From Falsiroseomonas sp051433165 (GTDB lineage Bacteria; Pseudomonadota; Alphaproteobacteria; Acetobacterales; Acetobacteraceae): a DNA stretch of 64,000 nt. The notes beneath the pieces are model-generated. The model did no database searches. It saw only the letters and a program-made list of their open reading frames with translations, and was not told the origin of the DNA. Location of the stretch: contig NZ_JBHMFS010000003.1 of assembly GCF_051433165.1 (NCBI RefSeq), positions 124,001 to 188,000 of the forward strand, written 5' to 3'. Of this stretch, positions 50,690 through 59,697 are shown piece by piece (position 1 is the stretch's first letter; every line of letters begins with the position of its first letter). Position numbers and translations under genes: made by a program.

Positions 50690-51586
50690 TCAGCGCCCCG
50701 AACGCCCACGCTGCGCCAGATATAGCGTGGCGCCCACCATGATGAGCGTGCCCCAGAGCAGGCTCCAGCCCGGTGCCTCGCCGAAGGCCGCCAGGCCGAT
50801 CATCGCCGCCGCCGGAATCTGCACATATTCAATGGGCGCCAGCAGCCCCACCGGGGTCCGTCGTGCGGACCAGGAGGCCAGGAAATCCCCCGCCATGGCG
50901 CAGGCCGACCCCGCGATCAGCAGCAGCACGGCGGCCGTGGTCGGGGTCTGCCAGACGAAGGAGGAAACCGGCCCCCAGATCAGTACGGAGCATATCGCAT
51001 ACCAGGCGACGACGCGCGCTGGCGGCTCGGTGGAAGACAGTGCCTTCACCGCCACCAGCACGCCCGCCCCGCAGGCCCCGCCGGCCAGCGCCGCCATCAG
51101 CCCCAGCGTCGGCGCCTCCGCCAGCCCGCCGGCCGGGCCGACGATCACCAGCACGCCGGCAAACCCCACCGCGGCCGCGATCGCCCGGTCCCAGCCCACT
51201 TTCTCCCCCAACAGCAGAAAGGCCAGCGGCAACGCCCAGAGCGGCTTGGCGTGCAGGATCGCCACCGCATCGGCCAGCGGCAGCAACAGCAGCGCGAACA
51301 TCGAGAGCATGAAGCTGGCCGAGCCGGTGGCGCAGCGGGCGATGTGCGCGCCGGGGCGGCGGGTGGCCAGCGCGGCGGTGCCGTGCCGCAGCAGCCAGGG
51401 CAGCATGACCAGGGTGGTGAAGACGCCTCGGGCGAAGGGCACCAGCGGCACCGGAAGGCCTTCCTGCATCGCGGCGCGGAAGCAGGCATTCATCACGGCG
51501 AAAAGCAGGCAGCAGCCCACCATCAGGCCCATGCCGACCAGGACTCGGCGCCCCTCCACCGGGGATGGGGGCGCCGCGTCCGGCAT
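50690..51586 (-). CDS. EamA-family (DMT superfamily) metabolite exporter
   Basis: The 298-residue inner-membrane protein has about ten helices arranged as two EamA repeats (each near 140 residues). Helix-ending motifs are AILHAKPLWALPLAFLLLGE in the first repeat and APIEYVQIPAAAMIGLAAFGE in the second. EamA proteins export amino acids or other small metabolites; the substrate is unknown. It lies 6 bases after the small gene at 51593, probably in one unit. Confidence 0.9.
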   Translation of the reverse strand: MPDAAPPSPVEGRRVLVGMGLMVGCCLLFAVMNACFRAAMQEGLPVPLVPFARGVFTTLVMLPWLLRHGTAALATRRPGAHIARCATGSASFMLSMFALLLLPLADAVAILHAKPLWALPLAFLLLGEKVGWDRAIAAAVGFAGVLVIVGPAGGLAEAPTLGLMAALAGGACGAGVLVAVKALSSTEPPARVVAWYAICSVLIWGPVSSFVWQTPTTAAVLLLIAGSACAMAGDFLASWSARRTPVGLLAPIEYVQIPAAAMIGLAAFGEAPGWSLLWGTLIMVGATLYLAQRGRSGR

Positions 51587-51592
51587 GGGGGA

Positions 51593-51784
51593 TTACTTGC
51601 GTTCTGGCGCCAGCTCCGCCTCAAGCTCCTTGATCCGGGCGAGCAGGGTGGTCCGCAGGGTGGGCGAATTATGCGGCTTGATCCCGGCCAGGGTCTCCTT
51701 CAGCTCCGCCAGCAGGCGGCGCTTTTCCAAGGGGGACCGGCGGATCGGGCGGTTGTCGGAGAACTGGCCCTCATGCGAGCGCAT
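51593..51784 (-). CDS. Small helical protein upstream of the EamA gene
   Basis: The 63-residue, highly charged protein is predicted to be almost entirely helical from residue 18 to the end (LEKRRLLAELKETLAGIK and LRTTLLARIKELEAEL), possibly a short coiled coil. No known family is recognised. Its stop lies 6 bases before the exporter start, and its codon use is like that of the neighbours. A role is unknown. Confidence 0.55.
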   Translation of the reverse strand: MRSHEGQFSDNRPIRRSPLEKRRLLAELKETLAGIKPHNSPTLRTTLLARIKELEAELAPERK

Positions 51785-52021
51785 CGGCGTGACCTTCCCG
51801 GGCTGTTGTCGATCCCTTGGGGTTACGGGCAGGCGCGGCGGGCGTCAACGCGCGGCAGAAGCCGCCGCTTTGTGCAACAGCCTGCCTCGGAACCCGGCAG
51901 CTTCGGCTGGCTCCGGCGCCGTGCCGCCGCCTAGACAGCTTGCCCAAAAGGGCGCGCCGGCGCAGATATCGACCGCAGGCGGCTGCGCGCCGCAGGGACC
52001 ACAAACAGGGAACCAAGAACG
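51785..52021. promoter_or_regulatory. Divergent region before the Liv-type operon
   Basis: This 237-base region separates the leftward small gene from the rightward Liv-type operon and should contain both promoters. It is GC-rich throughout. I found no clear promoter hexamers or operator repeats. Confidence 0.35.
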
Positions 52022-53236
52022 ATGCCGAACGCATTCCAGCCCTCTCGCCGCGCCGTGCTGCTGGGGGCCGCCGGCGCCCTGGCGGCCCCGGGCCTGCTGC
52101 GCGCCCAGCCCGCCGCCATCAAGCTCGGCATCCTCCAGCCCGTCACCGGCGCCCTGGCGCAGGACGGCGAATATGGCCGCCTCGGCGCCGAACTCGCCAT
52201 TGCCGAGATCAATGCCACCGGCGGCATCAAGGCGCTCGGCGGCGCACAGATCCAGACGGTGTTCGGCGATGCCCGCTCCTCGCCCGAGGGCGGCACGGCG
52301 GAGGTCGAGCGCATGAACGGGGAGGGTGTGGTGGCCGTGGTCGGCGGCTTCGCCAGCCCGATCTGCCTCGCTTCCTCCCAGGCCGCATCGCGCTACGACC
52401 TGCCCTATGTGGCGGATGTCGGCGTCTCGGATGCCATCGTCAGCCGTGGGCTGAAGAACACCTTCCGGTTCTCCCCGGGCTTCGGCAGCATCACTGCCGC
52501 GGCGCTGGACAATTTGGTGAAGCTGAACGATGCCGCCGGCAAGCCCGCCAAGACCGTGGTCGTGGTACATGAGGATGGGCTGTTCGGCTCCGGCATGGCC
52601 CGCCTGATGGGCGCGGAACTGCCGAAGCGCGGCTTCGAGGTGCTGGAGACGATCAGCCACCCGACGCCTGCGCGCGACATGTCCAATATCGCGCTCCGCA
52701 TTCGCGCGCTGAACCCGGACCTGATCATCCCGTCCAGCTACTACGCCGAATTCGTGCTGCTGAGCCGCACCCTGCAGCAGCGCCGCATCCGGCCGAAGGG
52801 CATCTACTGCGTGCTGAACGGCGCGGCATCCAACTACCGCTTTCTGCGTGAGTTCCCGGAGGCCGCCAACCTGGTGATGGACGTCAACCATTGGGCCGAC
52901 CCGCGCAAGCCGAAGACGGCGGAGCTGCGCCGGACGGTGGAGGCGCAGGGCCGCTTCTGGCTGTACAACACGCCACTGAACTATTCGGCGGTGATGCTGG
53001 TGGCCGATGCGCTGGAGCGTGCCGGAGCCGCGGACCGCGCCAAGGTCATCGAGGCGCTGGCGGCGACCGACGGCAACTTCACCCGCCACATCATGCCCTA
53101 TGGCCCGACGCGCTTCGTCAACGGGCAGAATCAGGCGGGGCAGGCGGTGAACACGCAGGTGCAGGACAACGACATCAAGTTGATCTTCCCGACGGATTTC
53201 GCCAACGCCCAGGCTGTTTTCCCCTGGCCGGCCTGA
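52022..53236 (+). CDS. Branched-chain-amino-acid-type ABC binding protein (LivK-like)
   Basis: The 404-residue periplasmic binding protein has a twin-arginine-like signal (SRRAVLLGAAGALAAPG) ending near RAQP. The type I fold opens with IKLGILQPVTGALAQDGEYGRLGAELAIAEIN, typical of LivK-like receptors, which bind amino acids, amides, urea or aromatic acids. It is the first gene of the transporter set and lies 112 bases before livH. The catabolic genes downstream suggest a cyclic amide or dicarboxylate-like ligand rather than leucine. Confidence 0.93.
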   Translation: MPNAFQPSRRAVLLGAAGALAAPGLLRAQPAAIKLGILQPVTGALAQDGEYGRLGAELAIAEINATGGIKALGGAQIQTVFGDARSSPEGGTAEVERMNGEGVVAVVGGFASPICLASSQAASRYDLPYVADVGVSDAIVSRGLKNTFRFSPGFGSITAAALDNLVKLNDAAGKPAKTVVVVHEDGLFGSGMARLMGAELPKRGFEVLETISHPTPARDMSNIALRIRALNPDLIIPSSYYAEFVLLSRTLQQRRIRPKGIYCVLNGAASNYRFLREFPEAANLVMDVNHWADPRKPKTAELRRTVEAQGRFWLYNTPLNYSAVMLVADALERAGAADRAKVIEALAATDGNFTRHIMPYGPTRFVNGQNQAGQAVNTQVQDNDIKLIFPTDFANAQAVFPWPA

Positions 53237-53348
53237 GGTTTTCCATGACCCTCACACGCCGGGCGTCGGCCGTGCGGCCGCCTTGGCTTCGCCGCACGCG
53301 CGGCGGCGGCCATTCGGCCGCTCGGCGCGCCTGAGGTAGACGCGCCGC

Positions 53349-54227
53349 ATGAGGAATTTTCCACCTGAGATCGTGATGGAGGCCGTGGCGAACGGCCTCC
53401 TCACCGGTGCCGTCTATGGGCTGGTCGCGCTCGGCCTGACGCTGGTCTATGGCGTGCTGCACATCATCAACTTCGCGCATGGCGCCTTGCTGACGCTGGC
53501 GATGTATGCCGCCTGGGTGGCCTGGGCCGCCTTCGGGCTGGACCCCTACGTCGCCATCCTGCCGCTGGTGCCGATTTTCTTCGTGCTCGGCTACGGCGTG
53601 CAGCGGTTGGTGATCGGGCCGGCGAGCCGGGGGGAGGATTCCAACATCCTGCTGGTGACGCTCGGCCTGTCCATCCTGCTGGAGAACGCCATGCTGGCGA
53701 TCTTCCGGTCCGACACGCTGTCCGTGCAGGTAGATTACGCGATGGAGGTGGTGGAGCTCGGGCCGATGCTGCTGTCCTTCCCGCGCGTGGTCGGCTTCGG
53801 CGTGGCCTTCGTGGTGGCAGCGGTGCTGTTCGTGCTGCTGCGGATGACGGATACCGGGCGGGCGATCCGTGCCGTGGCGAAGGAACGCACCGGCGCGGCA
53901 CTGGTCGGCATCGATGTGCGCCATGTCTATGCGGTGACCTTCGGCATCGGCACGGCCTGCCTGGCGGTGGCGGCCTGCCTGCTGCTGCCTTCGTTCTATG
54001 TGAATCCGCGCGTGGGCAATGCCTTCGTGCTGGTGGCCTTCACCATCGTTGTGCTCGGCGGCATGGGCAGCGTGCCCGGCGCGTTGCTGGGCGGGCTGGT
54101 GATTGGCGTGGTGGAGAGCCTGTCGGGGCTCTATCTCGGCGACAGCCTGGGGCAACTCGGCATCTTCGTGATCTTCATCCTGGTGCTGCTGTTCAAGCCG
54201 ACCGGCCTGTTCGGGGCGAAGGCATGA
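53349..54227 (+). CDS. livH: Branched-chain-amino-acid-type ABC permease (LivH)
   Basis: The 292-residue inner-membrane permease has about eight helices. It begins EAVANGLLTGAVYGLVALGLTLVYGVLHIINFAHG, the LivH signature. The RAVAKERTGAALVGIDVRHVY loop contacts the ATPase, and the ending VLLFKPTGLFG is typical. Its stop overlaps the livM start by 4 bases (ATGA). Confidence 0.94.
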   Translation: MRNFPPEIVMEAVANGLLTGAVYGLVALGLTLVYGVLHIINFAHGALLTLAMYAAWVAWAAFGLDPYVAILPLVPIFFVLGYGVQRLVIGPASRGEDSNILLVTLGLSILLENAMLAIFRSDTLSVQVDYAMEVVELGPMLLSFPRVVGFGVAFVVAAVLFVLLRMTDTGRAIRAVAKERTGAALVGIDVRHVYAVTFGIGTACLAVAACLLLPSFYVNPRVGNAFVLVAFTIVVLGGMGSVPGALLGGLVIGVVESLSGLYLGDSLGQLGIFVIFILVLLFKPTGLFGAKA

Positions 54228-55165
54228 CGGCGCGGGATATCTGGCCGATTCTGCTGTTCGGCGCGGTGGCGGCGCTGCTGCCGGTTTTCGTCACCGCCGG
54301 CACATTACTGAATTTTGCGATCTTCACGCTGATCATCTGCCTGGCGGCGCAGGGCTGGAACATCCTTGGCGGTTTTGGCGGCCAGTATTCCTTCGGCCAT
54401 GCGGCGTTCTTCGGCACGGGGGCCTATACGGCGGCGGTGTTGCAGGTGCGCTACGGCGTGAACCCCTACGTCACCTTCCTGGCTGGGATTGCGCTGGCGG
54501 CGGTGGTGGGCTGGGTGATCGGCTTCCTGTCCTTCCGATCCGGCCTGCGCGGCAGCTATTTCGCGCTGGTCACGCTGGCCTTCGCCGAGGTGTTTCGCGT
54601 GCTGTCCAATGCCGTGCCGTTCACCGGTGGCGCGGCCGGGTTGTTGATTCCGCTGGACCAGCGGGCAGCCAATTTTCAGTTCGAATCGCGCGGCTGGTTC
54701 TATCTGGTGGCGCTGGCGCTGGTGGTGCTGGCGCTGCTGATGACCCGGGCGCTGGAACGCTCCCGCCTCGGCGCGCAGTTGGTCGCGGTGCGGGAGAATG
54801 AGGATGCGGCGCGAGCGGTGGGCGTGGACGCGCTGCGGGTGAAGCTCTCTGCCATCACGCTGTCGGCCGCCATGACCGGCGCGGCGGGCGGGCTGTATGC
54901 GCAGTACTTCCTCTATCTCGACAGCACCATCGCCTATGGCACCTGGATTTCGGTGGAAGCGCTGCTCGCGCCCATCATCGGCGGGGCCGGTACCGTCTTC
55001 GGCCCGGTGATCGGCGCGGTCATCCTGCACACGCTGGCAGAGGTCACCCGCATGATGGTGGGGCGCATTCCGGGCATCGACCTGGTGATCTTCGGCATTC
55101 TGCTGATTCTGGTGGTGCGCTTCCCGCCGCGCAACCTGCTCGCCTGGCTGCGGGGGCGGCGATGA
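54224..55165 (+). CDS. livM: Branched-chain-amino-acid-type ABC permease (LivM)
   Basis: The 313-residue partner permease has the LivM signatures LAAQGWNILGGFGGQYSFGH and GSYFALVTLAFAE, and the coupling loop AVRENEDAARAVGVDALRVK. It forms the channel with LivH. It overlaps both neighbours by 4 bases, so expression of H, M and G is tightly coupled. Confidence 0.94.
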   Translation: MTARDIWPILLFGAVAALLPVFVTAGTLLNFAIFTLIICLAAQGWNILGGFGGQYSFGHAAFFGTGAYTAAVLQVRYGVNPYVTFLAGIALAAVVGWVIGFLSFRSGLRGSYFALVTLAFAEVFRVLSNAVPFTGGAAGLLIPLDQRAANFQFESRGWFYLVALALVVLALLMTRALERSRLGAQLVAVRENEDAARAVGVDALRVKLSAITLSAAMTGAAGGLYAQYFLYLDSTIAYGTWISVEALLAPIIGGAGTVFGPVIGAVILHTLAEVTRMMVGRIPGIDLVIFGILLILVVRFPPRNLLAWLRGRR

Positions 55166-55908
55166 GTTTCCTTGAAATCAGAAATGTCTCGATGCGCTTC
55201 GGCGGGCTGATGGCCGTGTCCGATGCCAGCTTCGAGGTGGCGGAGGGCAGCATCACCGGGCTGATCGGGCCGAATGGCGCGGGCAAGACCACGCTGTTCG
55301 CCATCGTCTCCGGCTTCCAGAAGCCGACCAGCGGCCATGTGCTGTGGCGCGGGGCGGAGATCACTGCACGGCCGCCGCATGTCCTGGCCGCCGAGGGCCT
55401 GTCCCGCACCTTCCAGATCGTGCAGCCCTTCGCCGGTCTGTCGGTGCGCGAGAACATCGCCGTCGGCGCCTTCCTGCGCCACAGGCGCCGCGCGGATGCG
55501 ATCGCGCTTGCCGAACAGGTGGCGGAGCAGGTCGGGCTGACGGCGGAACTCGACAAGCCCGCCGCCGCGCTCACCGTCTCCGGCCGCAAGCGCGTCGAAC
55601 TCGGCAAGGCGCTGGCGACTCAGCCAAAACTGCTGCTGCTGGATGAGGTGTTGGCCGGGCTGAACCCGAGCGAGGTGCGGGACATCGTGCCGGTGGTGCG
55701 CGCCATCCGCGATTCCGGCGTGACCGTGCTGATGATCGAACACGTCATGCAGGCGGTGATGAACCTGTGTGAATCCGTGCATGTGCTGGCCCAGGGCCGC
55801 ATCATCGCCAGCGGGACGCCGGCGGAGGTGGTGGCGACGCCCGCTGTGGTGGAGGCCTATCTCGGCCATGGCGCGGCAACCAGGCTGTCAGGGGGCGCGC
55901 ATGCTTGA
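55162..55908 (+). CDS. livG: Branched-chain-amino-acid-type ABC ATPase (LivG)
   Basis: The 248-residue ATPase has Walker A GPNGAGKTT near residue 37, Walker B LLLLDEVLAGLN and the LivG-specific MIEHVMQAVMNLCESVHVLAQG end. The signature is VSGRKRVELGKAL, with an unusual VSGRKR in place of LSGGxxR. It overlaps livF by 8 bases. Confidence 0.93.
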   Translation: MSFLEIRNVSMRFGGLMAVSDASFEVAEGSITGLIGPNGAGKTTLFAIVSGFQKPTSGHVLWRGAEITARPPHVLAAEGLSRTFQIVQPFAGLSVRENIAVGAFLRHRRRADAIALAEQVAEQVGLTAELDKPAAALTVSGRKRVELGKALATQPKLLLLDEVLAGLNPSEVRDIVPVVRAIRDSGVTVLMIEHVMQAVMNLCESVHVLAQGRIIASGTPAEVVATPAVVEAYLGHGAATRLSGGAHA

Positions 55909-56602
55909 GGTGCGGGACCTGGTCGCGGGCTATGGGCTGACGCGGGTGCTGGAAGGCGTTTCGCTCGACGTCGGGGCGGGCGAGATCGTCGCCGTGCTCG
56001 GCTCCAACGGTGCCGGCAAGACCACGCTGAACATGGTGATCAGCGGGCTGGTGAAGCCGCGGAGCGGGGAGGTGCGCTTCGGCGGCGAACGCATCACCGG
56101 CCTGTCGCCGGCACAGGTGATGGCGCGCGGGCTGATCCAGGTGCCGGAAGGCCGCAAGATTTTTCCGAATCTGAACGTGCGGGAAAACCTGGAACTGGGC
56201 TCCTACCGCCGCGCCAAGGCGAACCGCGCGACAAATCTGGAGAAGGTGTTCGCCACCTTCCCGCGACTGCGCGAACGTGTGGCGCAGGCGGCGGGCACGC
56301 TTTCGGGTGGCGAGCAGCAGATGCTCGCCATCGGCCGCGGCATGATGGCGGAACCCCGCCTGCTGATCCTGGACGAACCCTCGCTCGGCCTGTCGCCGCT
56401 GCTGGTGGAGGAGATGTTCGCGCTGATCCGCCGGCTGCATGGCGAGGGGCTCGCGATCATGCTGGTCGAACAGAATGTCGCGCAGTCGCTGGACCTGGCG
56501 GACCGCGCCTATGTGCTGGAACACGGCAGCTTCGCATTGTCCGGGCCCGCCGCCGAGGTGCGGGAGAATCCGGAATTGAAACGCGCCTATCTCGGCTTGT
56601 AG
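55901..56602 (+). CDS. livF: Branched-chain-amino-acid-type ABC ATPase (LivF)
   Basis: The 233-residue ATPase has Walker A GSNGAGKTT near residue 35, the LivF-specific VPEGRKIFPNLNVRENL, signature LSGGEQQM, Walker B LLILDEPSLGLS and MLVEQNVAQSLDLADRAYVLE. The ATG at 55901 overlaps livG and replaces the longer upstream frame. The catabolic genes begin 30 bases downstream. Confidence 0.94.
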   Translation: MLEVRDLVAGYGLTRVLEGVSLDVGAGEIVAVLGSNGAGKTTLNMVISGLVKPRSGEVRFGGERITGLSPAQVMARGLIQVPEGRKIFPNLNVRENLELGSYRRAKANRATNLEKVFATFPRLRERVAQAAGTLSGGEQQMLAIGRGMMAEPRLLILDEPSLGLSPLLVEEMFALIRRLHGEGLAIMLVEQNVAQSLDLADRAYVLEHGSFALSGPAAEVRENPELKRAYLGL

Positions 56603-56632
56603 GGCCAGACTTGTAGGGAAGGAAAAACCATC

Positions 56633-58024
56633 ATGGCCATCGTGACGCCGGGCGTGAAACCCGCCTCCGCGCTGCTTGCCGCGGCGCCCTCCTCCTGGCT
56701 CGGCGAATGGGCCGCCTTCGCGGCGCGCGCGCGCTTCGCGGATCTGCCGGCGGAGGTGGCGCAGCGCACGCGGTTGGCGCTGCTGGACTGCATCGGCGCC
56801 ATCGCCGCAGGCGCTCAGGAAGGTGAGGTGCAGGCGCTCGCCGCGCGCATGATCTGGCGTGAGGGTGGTGGCGATGCGCCCGTCATCGGCGTTGGCGGCG
56901 GCGCGCGGCCCGGCACGGCGGCGTTCCTCAACGGCACCTCCGGCACCATGCTGGAGCTGGATGAGGGCAACCAGTATGCGCGCGGCCATCCGGCCATCCA
57001 TGTGGTGCCGGCGCTGCTGGCCGCGCCGCGCGGCGATGGCGCCGGCTTGCTGATGGCGCTGGCGCTGGGCTACGAGATGGGCGCGCGCGTTGGTATCGCC
57101 AGCAAGCTGAATGTCGCGATGCATCCGCACGGTACCTGGGGCACGCTCGGCGCGGCCGTGGCTGTGGCCAAGCTGCATGGCGCCAGCGCGGCGGAATTTC
57201 GCGGCGTGATCAACATGGCCTCCTCCCTCGGCCTCGCGACCTCCCGCAACAACATGCTGGAGGGCGGCACGGTGCGGAATACCTATGCCGGCGTGTCCAA
57301 CATGCTGGGGCTGACGGTGTGGGATTTGGCGCGGGCGGGGTTCGAGGCGGAGCGCGACGGCGTCGCCACCATCTTCGGCCAGGTCTCCGCCACCGACTTC
57401 CAGCCGGAGGAGATGGTGCGGGAACTCGGCACGCGTTGGGAAGTGGCGCGCAACTACTTCAAGCGCCACGCCGCCTGCCGCTACACCCATGGCGCGCTGG
57501 ACGCGCTGGCGCGCATCACGGCCAGCACGGGCAAGCTGGACCCGACGCAGGTCGCCTCCATCGCGGTCGAGACCTATGTCTGGGCGGCGCAGCTCGACAG
57601 CAAGGCGGCGCCGAACATGCTGGCGGCGAAGTTCAGCATTCCCTTCGCGCTCGCCACCTTCATCGTCCATGGCGCGGCCACCGTGCCGGCCTTCCGTGGC
57701 CCGGCGCGCGAGAATCCGGAGATCCTGGCGCTCGCCTCCCGCGTGACGGTGGATGAGGATGCGGCGATGACGGCGCAGCTTCCGGGCCTGCGCCCGGCGC
57801 GGGTCACGTTGGTGATGCAGGACGGCACGCGGCACGTGGCAGAAGTCACGACCAACCGCGGCGACACCGAGGACCCCTTCACCGAGGCCGAGGTGCGCGA
57901 GAAATTCCATGAGTTGACGGACCCGGTCTATGGCCGGGACCGCGCCTCGGCGATCGAGGGCGCGGTGATGGGCATGGGGCCGCATACCGAGGCCTCCGCA
58001 TTGGTGGAACTGCTGAAATCATGA
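56633..58024 (+). CDS. MmgE/PrpD family protein
   Basis: The 463-residue protein has the family pattern with LALLDCIGAIAAGA near the start, NGTSGTMLELDEGNQYARGHPA and HPHGTWGTLGAAVAVAKLHG. The HAACRYTHGALDAL segment is in the middle. Characterised members are 2-methylcitrate dehydratase (PrpD) and cis-aconitate decarboxylase, so a dehydratase, decarboxylase or isomerase acting on a carboxylic acid is expected. It is probably not PrpD itself, since no prpB or prpC is near. It overlaps hyuB by 4 bases. Confidence 0.9.
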   Translation: MAIVTPGVKPASALLAAAPSSWLGEWAAFAARARFADLPAEVAQRTRLALLDCIGAIAAGAQEGEVQALAARMIWREGGGDAPVIGVGGGARPGTAAFLNGTSGTMLELDEGNQYARGHPAIHVVPALLAAPRGDGAGLLMALALGYEMGARVGIASKLNVAMHPHGTWGTLGAAVAVAKLHGASAAEFRGVINMASSLGLATSRNNMLEGGTVRNTYAGVSNMLGLTVWDLARAGFEAERDGVATIFGQVSATDFQPEEMVRELGTRWEVARNYFKRHAACRYTHGALDALARITASTGKLDPTQVASIAVETYVWAAQLDSKAAPNMLAAKFSIPFALATFIVHGAATVPAFRGPARENPEILALASRVTVDEDAAMTAQLPGLRPARVTLVMQDGTRHVAEVTTNRGDTEDPFTEAEVREKFHELTDPVYGRDRASAIEGAVMGMGPHTEASALVELLKS

Positions 58025-59697
58025 GTCTGGATGCCGTCACACTGGCCGTGCTGAAGGGCCGGCTGGAACAGATCGCCGATGAGATGGACGCGACTCTGTA
58101 TCGCAGCGCCTTCAACCCGATCATCGCGGAGGCGCGCGACGCATGCCACGGGCTTTACCAGGCCGAGACCGGCGCCACGCTGGTGCAGGGCACCAAGGGC
58201 CTGCCGATCTTCGTCGGCGCCATGTCCTTTGCCGTGCAGGCCGTGATCCGTCGTGTGCAGGCCGGCGCGGGGCTGGAGCCGGGCGATACCTTCATCTTCA
58301 ACGATCCGTATGAGGGCGGCACCCATCTGAATGACTTCCGGCTGGTGCGGCCGGTGTTTCGTGAAGGCAAGCTATTCTGCTGGCTCGCGAGTGTCGGGCA
58401 CTGGCTCGATATCGGCGGCAATGTGCCCGGCAACTACAATCCGCGCGCGACGGAAAGCCACCAGGAAGGCGTGCGTTTTCCGCCGGTGAAGCTCATTCGC
58501 GCCGGCGTAATGCAGCAGGATATCCTGGACATCCTGAGCGCGAATTCGCGCGTGCCGCAGTCCAATTGGGGCGATCTGAATGGCCAGCTCAATGCGCTGG
58601 ATCTCGGCGAGCGGCGGCTGCTGGAACTGTTGGACGATACCGGCGATGCCGTGGTCGACGCCGCCTTCACCGCACTGGCGGATCGTGCCGCCGCGCTGAT
58701 GCAGGCGGAGGTCGAGGCGCTGCCGGATGGGCATTACGCCTTCGAGGATTACCTCGACAATGACGGCGTGGTGGATGAGCGGCTGACCATTGCGCTGGAT
58801 ATGAAAATCCTGGGCGGGCGGATGACGTTGGATTTCTCGCGCAGCTCCGCCGCCTGCCTGGGCCCGATCAACATCAGCTACGCGACCAGCGTTGCCGCCT
58901 GCTATGTCGCGCTGAAGCACGCTTTCCCGGATGTGCCAGCCAATGCGGGCGTGCTGCGGCCGATCGACTTCGTGATCCCGGACACGTCCCTGCTGGCCGT
59001 CGGGCCGCCGCGGCCGGTGGCGGGCTACACCGAGACCATCCTGCGGCTGATCGGCGTGATCTTCGGTGCGCTCGGCAAGGCGGTGCCGGAACGGGCGACG
59101 GCGGCGCCCTTCGGTACCATCAATGCGCTGTCGCTGTCGGGCCAGAAGCAGGACGGCACGCGCTGGGTGATGTTCTCCTTCTTCGGTGGCGGGCTCGGCG
59201 GCAATCCGGAGACGGATGGGCTGCACCACGCCAACAACCCGATCTCCACCGCGACCATCCCGCCAGCCGAGATCATGGAAGCCGCCTATCCGGTGATGTT
59301 CACGCAATGGGCGCTGCGGCCCGATAGCGGCGGCGTCGGCCTGCATCGCGGCGGCGTCGGCGCGGTCTATGAGATTGAGGCCCTGTCGCCCGGCACCACG
59401 GAAGTGGCGCTGCTCGGTGAGCGCGGCCGCTACGCGCCGTTCGGAGTCTCGGGCGGTGGGCAGGGGGCGCTGAACCGCTTCGCTTGGCAGGATGGGCAGG
59501 GCTGGCAGACGCCGCCCATGGCCAGCAAGATCGTTGGTGTGAAGCTGCAGCGCGGCCAGCGGCTGCGCCTGGAAAGCCCCGGCGGCGGCGGCTGGGGCGA
59601 CCCGAAGCAGCGGCCGAGGGAGGCCGTGGCACGCGACCTGCGGCTGGGCTTCGTGACGGCGGATGTGGCGAAGCGCGAATACGGATACGAGGCATGA
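58021..59697 (+). CDS. hyuB: Hydantoinase/oxoprolinase B subunit
   Basis: The 558-residue HyuB-family protein starts VTLAVLKGRLEQIADEMDATLYRSAFNPIIAEARDACHGL, typical of the family. It contains FNDPYEGGTHLNDF and ends with GGGGWGDPKQR. With HyuA it forms ATP-dependent N-methylhydantoinase, 5-oxoprolinase or acetone-carboxylase-like enzymes. It overlaps the PrpD-like gene upstream and hyuA downstream (ATGA). The B-then-A order is the reverse of the common A-then-B arrangement. Confidence 0.93.
   Translation: MSLDAVTLAVLKGRLEQIADEMDATLYRSAFNPIIAEARDACHGLYQAETGATLVQGTKGLPIFVGAMSFAVQAVIRRVQAGAGLEPGDTFIFNDPYEGGTHLNDFRLVRPVFREGKLFCWLASVGHWLDIGGNVPGNYNPRATESHQEGVRFPPVKLIRAGVMQQDILDILSANSRVPQSNWGDLNGQLNALDLGERRLLELLDDTGDAVVDAAFTALADRAAALMQAEVEALPDGHYAFEDYLDNDGVVDERLTIALDMKILGGRMTLDFSRSSAACLGPINISYATSVAACYVALKHAFPDVPANAGVLRPIDFVIPDTSLLAVGPPRPVAGYTETILRLIGVIFGALGKAVPERATAAPFGTINALSLSGQKQDGTRWVMFSFFGGGLGGNPETDGLHHANNPISTATIPPAEIMEAAYPVMFTQWALRPDSGGVGLHRGGVGAVYEIEALSPGTTEVALLGERGRYAPFGVSGGGQGALNRFAWQDGQGWQTPPMASKIVGVKLQRGQRLRLESPGGGGWGDPKQRPREAVARDLRLGFVTADVAKREYGYEA

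Noticed and set aside
56633..58024. 2-methylcitrate cycle locus
   Set aside because: Only a PrpD-family gene is present. prpB, prpC and acnD/prpF are absent and the neighbours are HyuB/HyuA, so the family name does not imply propionate metabolism.
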